Source: Actinomycetes bacterium (GTDB taxonomy: Bacteria; Actinomycetota; Coriobacteriia; WRKU01). From it: a DNA stretch of 9,785 nt. This document shows positions 5,965-9,785 of this stretch, in pieces. The translations under genes were made by a program, and so were the position numbers. Where the stretch lies: the NCBI GenBank assembly GCA_009781565.1, contig WQXV01000026.1, positions 1 to 9,785 on the forward strand. Reading direction: 5' to 3'. Position 1 is the stretch's first letter. Each line of letters opens with the position of its first letter. The notes under the pieces were generated by a model. It was not told the DNA's origin, did not search any database, and saw nothing but the letters and a program-made list of their open reading frames with translations.

Positions 5965-8721
5965 ATGGTCAATATACTCAATAAACTCCTGTCGATAGGA
6001 TCAGGCAAACAGCTCGCACGCTATGAAGCGACCGTCGCCAAGATCAATGCACTCGAACCTCAGATGAAAGCACTCAGTGATGAGGAGCTACGAGGTCTGA
6101 CTGAAAAGTTCCGTGCACGCTATGATGCGGGTGAGACTCTCGACGACCTGCTCGTTGAGGCCTTTGCCGCAGTCCGCGAGGCATCGGTGCGTGTGACCGG
6201 TATGCGTCATTTCGATGTTCAGCTCATCGGGGCTATCGTGCTTCATGAGGGACAGATCGCTGAGATGAAGACCGGTGAAGGAAAGACGCTTGTGGCCACT
6301 GCTGCGGTCTATCTCAACGCATTGGCTGGGCAAGGTGTGCATGTCGTCACCGTCAATGAATATCTTGCCAAACGCGACAGCGAATGGATGGGGCGCATCT
6401 ATCGATTCATGGGGCTTGATGTCGGGTTGCTCTACTCACAAATGGATCCTGCGGTCAGAAGGAAGTCATATATCGCTGACGTGACCTATGGGACCAACAG
6501 CGAGTTCGGATTCGACTATCTGCGCGATAATATGGTCACCTCACCTGAGCAGATGGTACAGCGTGGGCATTTCTATGCCATCGTCGATGAGGTCGACTCG
6601 ATCTTGATCGATGAAGCGAGGACCCCCCTGATCATCTCGGGTGTTCCGACCCAATCAGCAGGTACCTACAAAGACTTTGCGCGTGTCATCACCAATCTCA
6701 GACCAGAAATAGATTACGAACTCGATGAAGCAAAGCGTACCATCGCCCCGACAGAAGAGGGGATATCGAAGGTCGAGCGCATGCTGGGGATCGACGATAT
6801 CTATGAAGACCCCTCAGGAGCCCTGGTCAATCATCTGCAGCAGGCACTCAAAGCGCAATTCATGTTTCATCGAGATGTCGATTATCTGGTGGCCGACGGC
6901 GAAGTCCTGATAGTCGATGAGTTCACCGGGCGTCCTATGATCGGGCGTCGTTACAGCGAAGGGCTCCATCAAGCGATCGAGGCAAAGGAAGCCGTTCGAA
7001 TCCAGGAAGAGAATCAGACGCTGGCGACGATAACGCTGCAGAACTATTTCCGTATGTATGAGAAGCTTGCGGGGATGACCGGAACGGCGCTGACCGAAGA
7101 TCAGGAGTTTCGCGAGATCTACAAACTTCCCGTCGTAGCGATCCCGACCCATCAGCCGATGATCCGCGATGATGATATCGATGTGGTCTATCGGGATGTG
7201 AGTGCCAAATACAACGCTCTAGCCGATTTCGTCGCTGACGCCCATGATCGCGGCCAACCCTGCTTGCTGGGAACTATTTCGATCGAGAACTCTGAGCGTC
7301 TCTCACGCATTTTGAAACGTCGCGGTATCCCGCACAATGTCCTCAATGCTAAGCATCATGAGAGGGAGGCCCATATCGTCGCACAAGCGGGGCGACTTGG
7401 CGCGGTCACCATCGCGACGAACATGGCTGGTCGTGGTACTGATATCTTGCTGGGCGGAAACCCGGAATTCTTAGCCGAAGAGATTTTGGCATCACAGGGG
7501 ATCGATCCTGAAGAGATCACCGACGAACAACGCGAAGTTGCGCTAAAAGAGGCAAAAGAGATCACCGATCGTGAGCACCATGAGGTGGTCGCGGCAGGTG
7601 GGCTCGCAGTACTGGGTACCGAGCGCCATGAGTCGCGACGGATCGACAACCAGTTACGTGGGCGCTCAGGACGGCAGGGGGACCCGGGCCTCTCACGTTT
7701 CTACCTCTCGCTGGAAGATGACTTGATGCGTCTGTTCGGAGGCGAGCGCCTCGATCGTGCCGCTGCGATGATGCAACAAAGCGAGATTCCTGATGATATG
7801 CCTATACAGATGAATATGGTCTCAAAGCTGATCGAGAGTGCACAAAGAAAGGTCGAGACGATACATTTCGGTGCGCGCAAGCATGTACTTGAATATGACG
7901 ATGTCATGAACATGCAACGTGAGGCGATCTACGGCGAACGCACCAATATACTGCAAGGCAAAGATCTCAGCGAGCGCATCAACACCATGATCAGCGAGGT
8001 GATAGCGCAAAACGTTGCGATACACTGTCTAGAAGGCTCTCCCAAAGAGCAATGGGATACCAAGGGTCTCTATCGCTGGTTCAGTGATTTTTCGGGAATC
8101 AGTGACGGTATCAAGAAGCGCATCAAGGAAGCTTCATCGGCACAAGCCTTGCAAAGTGATCTCGATGGACTCGTCCACCGAGCTTATACAGCCAAAGTCG
8201 AACGCATCGGCGCCGAAAAGATGCGCGAGATAGAACGTTATGTGATGCTCCAGATGATCGATGCACGCTGGATGCAGCATCTCCAGGAGATGGATTATCT
8301 CAAGGAAGGGGTCGGGCTGCGCGCCATAGGACAACGTGATCCGGTCGTCGAGTATAAGAACGAAGCCTACGAGATGTTCTCCGATCTGGTCGACTCGATC
8401 AATGAGGATTTCCTCCGAATGCTCTTCCACGTCGAGTTGACGCAAGCAGAACCGCAAACACAAAAAAGCGTGATAGAGAGCGCCAACTATTCGGCACCCT
8501 CTCCCGATAGTGCGGTGAGTGCGACCGCTGCTGCCGCACAATCAGCCGGTGTACAGACCCCCAACGAGAAACAGATGCAAGCAGCAGCTGCGATGGCCGG
8601 AGGGGGAGGGGCGACCAAGACCGTCGTCAAGGATGCCAACGATCCCTATGCGCAGGTCGGACGCAACGATCCGTGTCCGTGTGGGAGCGGTAAAAAGTAC
8701 AAAAAGTGCCATGGAGCTTAA
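5965..8721 (+). CDS. secA: Preprotein translocase ATPase subunit SecA
   Basis: SecA is the ATP-driven motor that pushes unfolded preproteins through the SecYEG channel; it shuttles between cytosol and membrane. The 918-aa length is in the normal bacterial range. Walker A MKTGEGKT is at residues 101-108. Walker B is DEVD at 208-211, followed by SILIDEARTPLIISG. The preprotein cross-linking domain occupies ~220-370. The second nucleotide-binding domain carries MAGRGTD at 487-493 and RGRSGRQG at 565-572. The scaffold/wing region follows, then an Ala/Gln/Gly-rich linker from ~835. The SEC-C zinc motif is intact at the end, with Cys904, Cys906, Cys915 and His916. The start MVNILNKLLSIGSGKQLARYE is typical of the family, and GAGAGGT (5951-5957) lies 7 nt upstream. 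It has its own promoter and is followed after 6 nt by prfB, as in many Gram-positives. No missing key residue was noticed. Confidence 0.98.
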   Translation: MVNILNKLLSIGSGKQLARYEATVAKINALEPQMKALSDEELRGLTEKFRARYDAGETLDDLLVEAFAAVREASVRVTGMRHFDVQLIGAIVLHEGQIAEMKTGEGKTLVATAAVYLNALAGQGVHVVTVNEYLAKRDSEWMGRIYRFMGLDVGLLYSQMDPAVRRKSYIADVTYGTNSEFGFDYLRDNMVTSPEQMVQRGHFYAIVDEVDSILIDEARTPLIISGVPTQSAGTYKDFARVITNLRPEIDYELDEAKRTIAPTEEGISKVERMLGIDDIYEDPSGALVNHLQQALKAQFMFHRDVDYLVADGEVLIVDEFTGRPMIGRRYSEGLHQAIEAKEAVRIQEENQTLATITLQNYFRMYEKLAGMTGTALTEDQEFREIYKLPVVAIPTHQPMIRDDDIDVVYRDVSAKYNALADFVADAHDRGQPCLLGTISIENSERLSRILKRRGIPHNVLNAKHHEREAHIVAQAGRLGAVTIATNMAGRGTDILLGGNPEFLAEEILASQGIDPEEITDEQREVALKEAKEITDREHHEVVAAGGLAVLGTERHESRRIDNQLRGRSGRQGDPGLSRFYLSLEDDLMRLFGGERLDRAAAMMQQSEIPDDMPIQMNMVSKLIESAQRKVETIHFGARKHVLEYDDVMNMQREAIYGERTNILQGKDLSERINTMISEVIAQNVAIHCLEGSPKEQWDTKGLYRWFSDFSGISDGIKKRIKEASSAQALQSDLDGLVHRAYTAKVERIGAEKMREIERYVMLQMIDARWMQHLQEMDYLKEGVGLRAIGQRDPVVEYKNEAYEMFSDLVDSINEDFLRMLFHVELTQAEPQTQKSVIESANYSAPSPDSAVSATAAAAQSAGVQTPNEKQMQAAAAMAGGGGATKTVVKDANDPYAQVGRNDPCPCGSGKKYKKCHGA

Positions 8722-8727
8722 CCGGTA

Positions 8728-9785
8728 ATGCTCGAGCGCTACGACACCCAGTTCAAAGCTTTGCGAGAACGTCTTGACCATGTCGGCAATTTCTTCCATG
8801 TCGATGCGAAACGTACCAAGCTCGACAAGCTCGAAAAACTCAGTTTGGAGACCGGTTTTTGGGACGACGCAGAGCAGGCACAGCAAGCAATGGCTCAGTC
8901 TTCACAACTACGCGATGAACTTGCGCTTTTTAACGATGCACACGAGCTGGCAGATGAGATCGAGTTAGGAGCCGAACTTGCCCGTGGTGAAAACGATGAG
9001 GTTCTCGCCGGTGAAGTCGAAGATCAGCTCGATACCCTGACGACCCATATAGACCAACTTGAACAATCCAGCTGGTTCGATGGCGAATTCGATGGCAATG
9101 ACGCGATCATGACCGTCGTACCAGGGCAGGGGGGACGTGAAGCTCAGGACTGGACCGACATGGTGTTTCGCATGTATCTCAAATATGCCGAGTCCAAAGG
9201 ATGGAAAGTCGATGTCCATGAAGCACGCGAGGCCGAGGAGATCGGGATCGATCGCGCGACCTTTACGGTGCACGGGCATAACGCGTATGGGATGCTCCGT
9301 TCGGAACAGGGGACCCATCGCCTCGTCCGTATCAGTCCGACCGATCTGAAGAAGCGCCGGCAGACCACCTTTGCGGGAGTCTCGGTCATGCCAGCCTTAC
9401 CTGATGAGGTCGAGGTCGATATCAAAGACGAGGATGTGCGTGTCGATGTCTATCGCTCAAGCGGTCCCGGTGGCCAAAGCGTCAATACCACCGATAGCGC
9501 CGTGCGCTTGACCCATATCCCGACCAATACGGTCGTGACCTGCCAAAACGAGAAGTCACAGCACAAGAACAAAGACCAAGCATACAAGATATTGCGTGCG
9601 CGCGTCTTTAAGATAGAGCAAGAGAAGCGTGCTGCCGAGCTCGATGAGCTGCGCGGACCCAAACAAGATATCACGTGGGGCTCGCAGATTAGAAACTATG
9701 TGCTCTATCCCTATCAGTTGGTCAAGGATGTCCGAAGCGGTGTTGAAAGCGGCAATGTCGACGCAGTCTTGGCAGGTGCGCTCGA
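8728..9785 (+). CDS. prfB: Peptide chain release factor 2 (3' end outside window)
   Basis: RF2 recognises UAA and UGA stop codons in the ribosomal A site and triggers peptide release. The frame runs from ATG 8728 to the window edge without a stop: 352 full codons, about 15 short of a usual RF2. The start MLERYDTQFKALRERLD and the GFWDD, EAQDW, YGMLRSEQGTHRLVRISP and GGQSVNTTDSAVR segments are RF2-like; GGQ, which acts in the peptidyl-transferase centre, is at 248-250. The stop-codon recognition tripeptide is Ser203-Pro204-Thr205, not the canonical Ser-Pro-Phe, and is followed by DLKKRRQTTFA. No programmed +1 frameshift exists: the region where Escherichia coli has CUU-UGA-C reads straight through in one frame. 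A GGAG Shine-Dalgarno (8713-8716) lies inside the last codons of secA, so coupled translation is likely. Confidence 0.96.
   Translation, partial: MLERYDTQFKALRERLDHVGNFFHVDAKRTKLDKLEKLSLETGFWDDAEQAQQAMAQSSQLRDELALFNDAHELADEIELGAELARGENDEVLAGEVEDQLDTLTTHIDQLEQSSWFDGEFDGNDAIMTVVPGQGGREAQDWTDMVFRMYLKYAESKGWKVDVHEAREAEEIGIDRATFTVHGHNAYGMLRSEQGTHRLVRISPTDLKKRRQTTFAGVSVMPALPDEVEVDIKDEDVRVDVYRSSGPGGQSVNTTDSAVRLTHIPTNTVVTCQNEKSQHKNKDQAYKILRARVFKIEQEKRAAELDELRGPKQDITWGSQIRNYVLYPYQLVKDVRSGVESGNVDAVLAGAL

Noticed and set aside
8134..8541. Minus-strand open frame of 135 codons inside secA
   Set aside because: It is entirely within the well-conserved secA coding region, with no recognisable product.

Overview
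The window looks like chromosomal DNA of a Gram-positive bacterium of roughly 50% GC, most likely an actinobacterium of the class Coriobacteriia. This is inference. A BTAD/SARP-type regulator and a release factor 2 gene with no programmed frameshift point to Actinomycetota. The folate-dependent TrmFO and the dprA-trmFO-xer and secA-prfB gene orders are Firmicute-like, and a Coriobacteriia-type lineage would reconcile the two. All genes lie on the + strand.

Region 1 (1-2752) is a tight cluster: the 3' end of dprA (ssDNA/RecA loader), trmFO (tRNA m5U54 methyltransferase) and a XerC/XerD-type tyrosine recombinase. The first two are 9 nt apart and the last two overlap by 17 nt, so one transcript is likely. 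topA, which often sits between dprA and trmFO in Firmicutes, is absent here.

Region 2 (2753-3056) holds tRNA-Gly(GCC) and tRNA-Cys(GCA), both with encoded CCA. A terminator-like hairpin lies between them and a second intrinsic-type terminator follows the pair.

Region 3 (3057-5502) is a well-formed sigma70-type promoter, with a perfect 10-bp palindrome next to its -35, driving a 732-aa regulator. The protein has TPR-like helical repeats, a winged-helix domain and a BTAD domain.

Region 4 (5503-5964) is a 462-nt intergenic stretch with no convincing gene. It holds a 9-bp hairpin, heptamer direct repeats in the 7+4 bp layout known for SARP operators, a 76-nt 18-bp stem-loop, several smaller hairpins and the secA promoter. 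It is the least explained part of the window.

Region 5 (5965-9785) is secA (complete) followed 6 nt later by prfB (RF2, lacking about its last 15 residues). The RF2 has Ser-Pro-Thr where the Ser-Pro-Phe stop-codon recognition tripeptide is expected. Most of the window is housekeeping. The items most worth following are the RF2 tripeptide and the structured, repeat-bearing gap between the BTAD regulator and secA.
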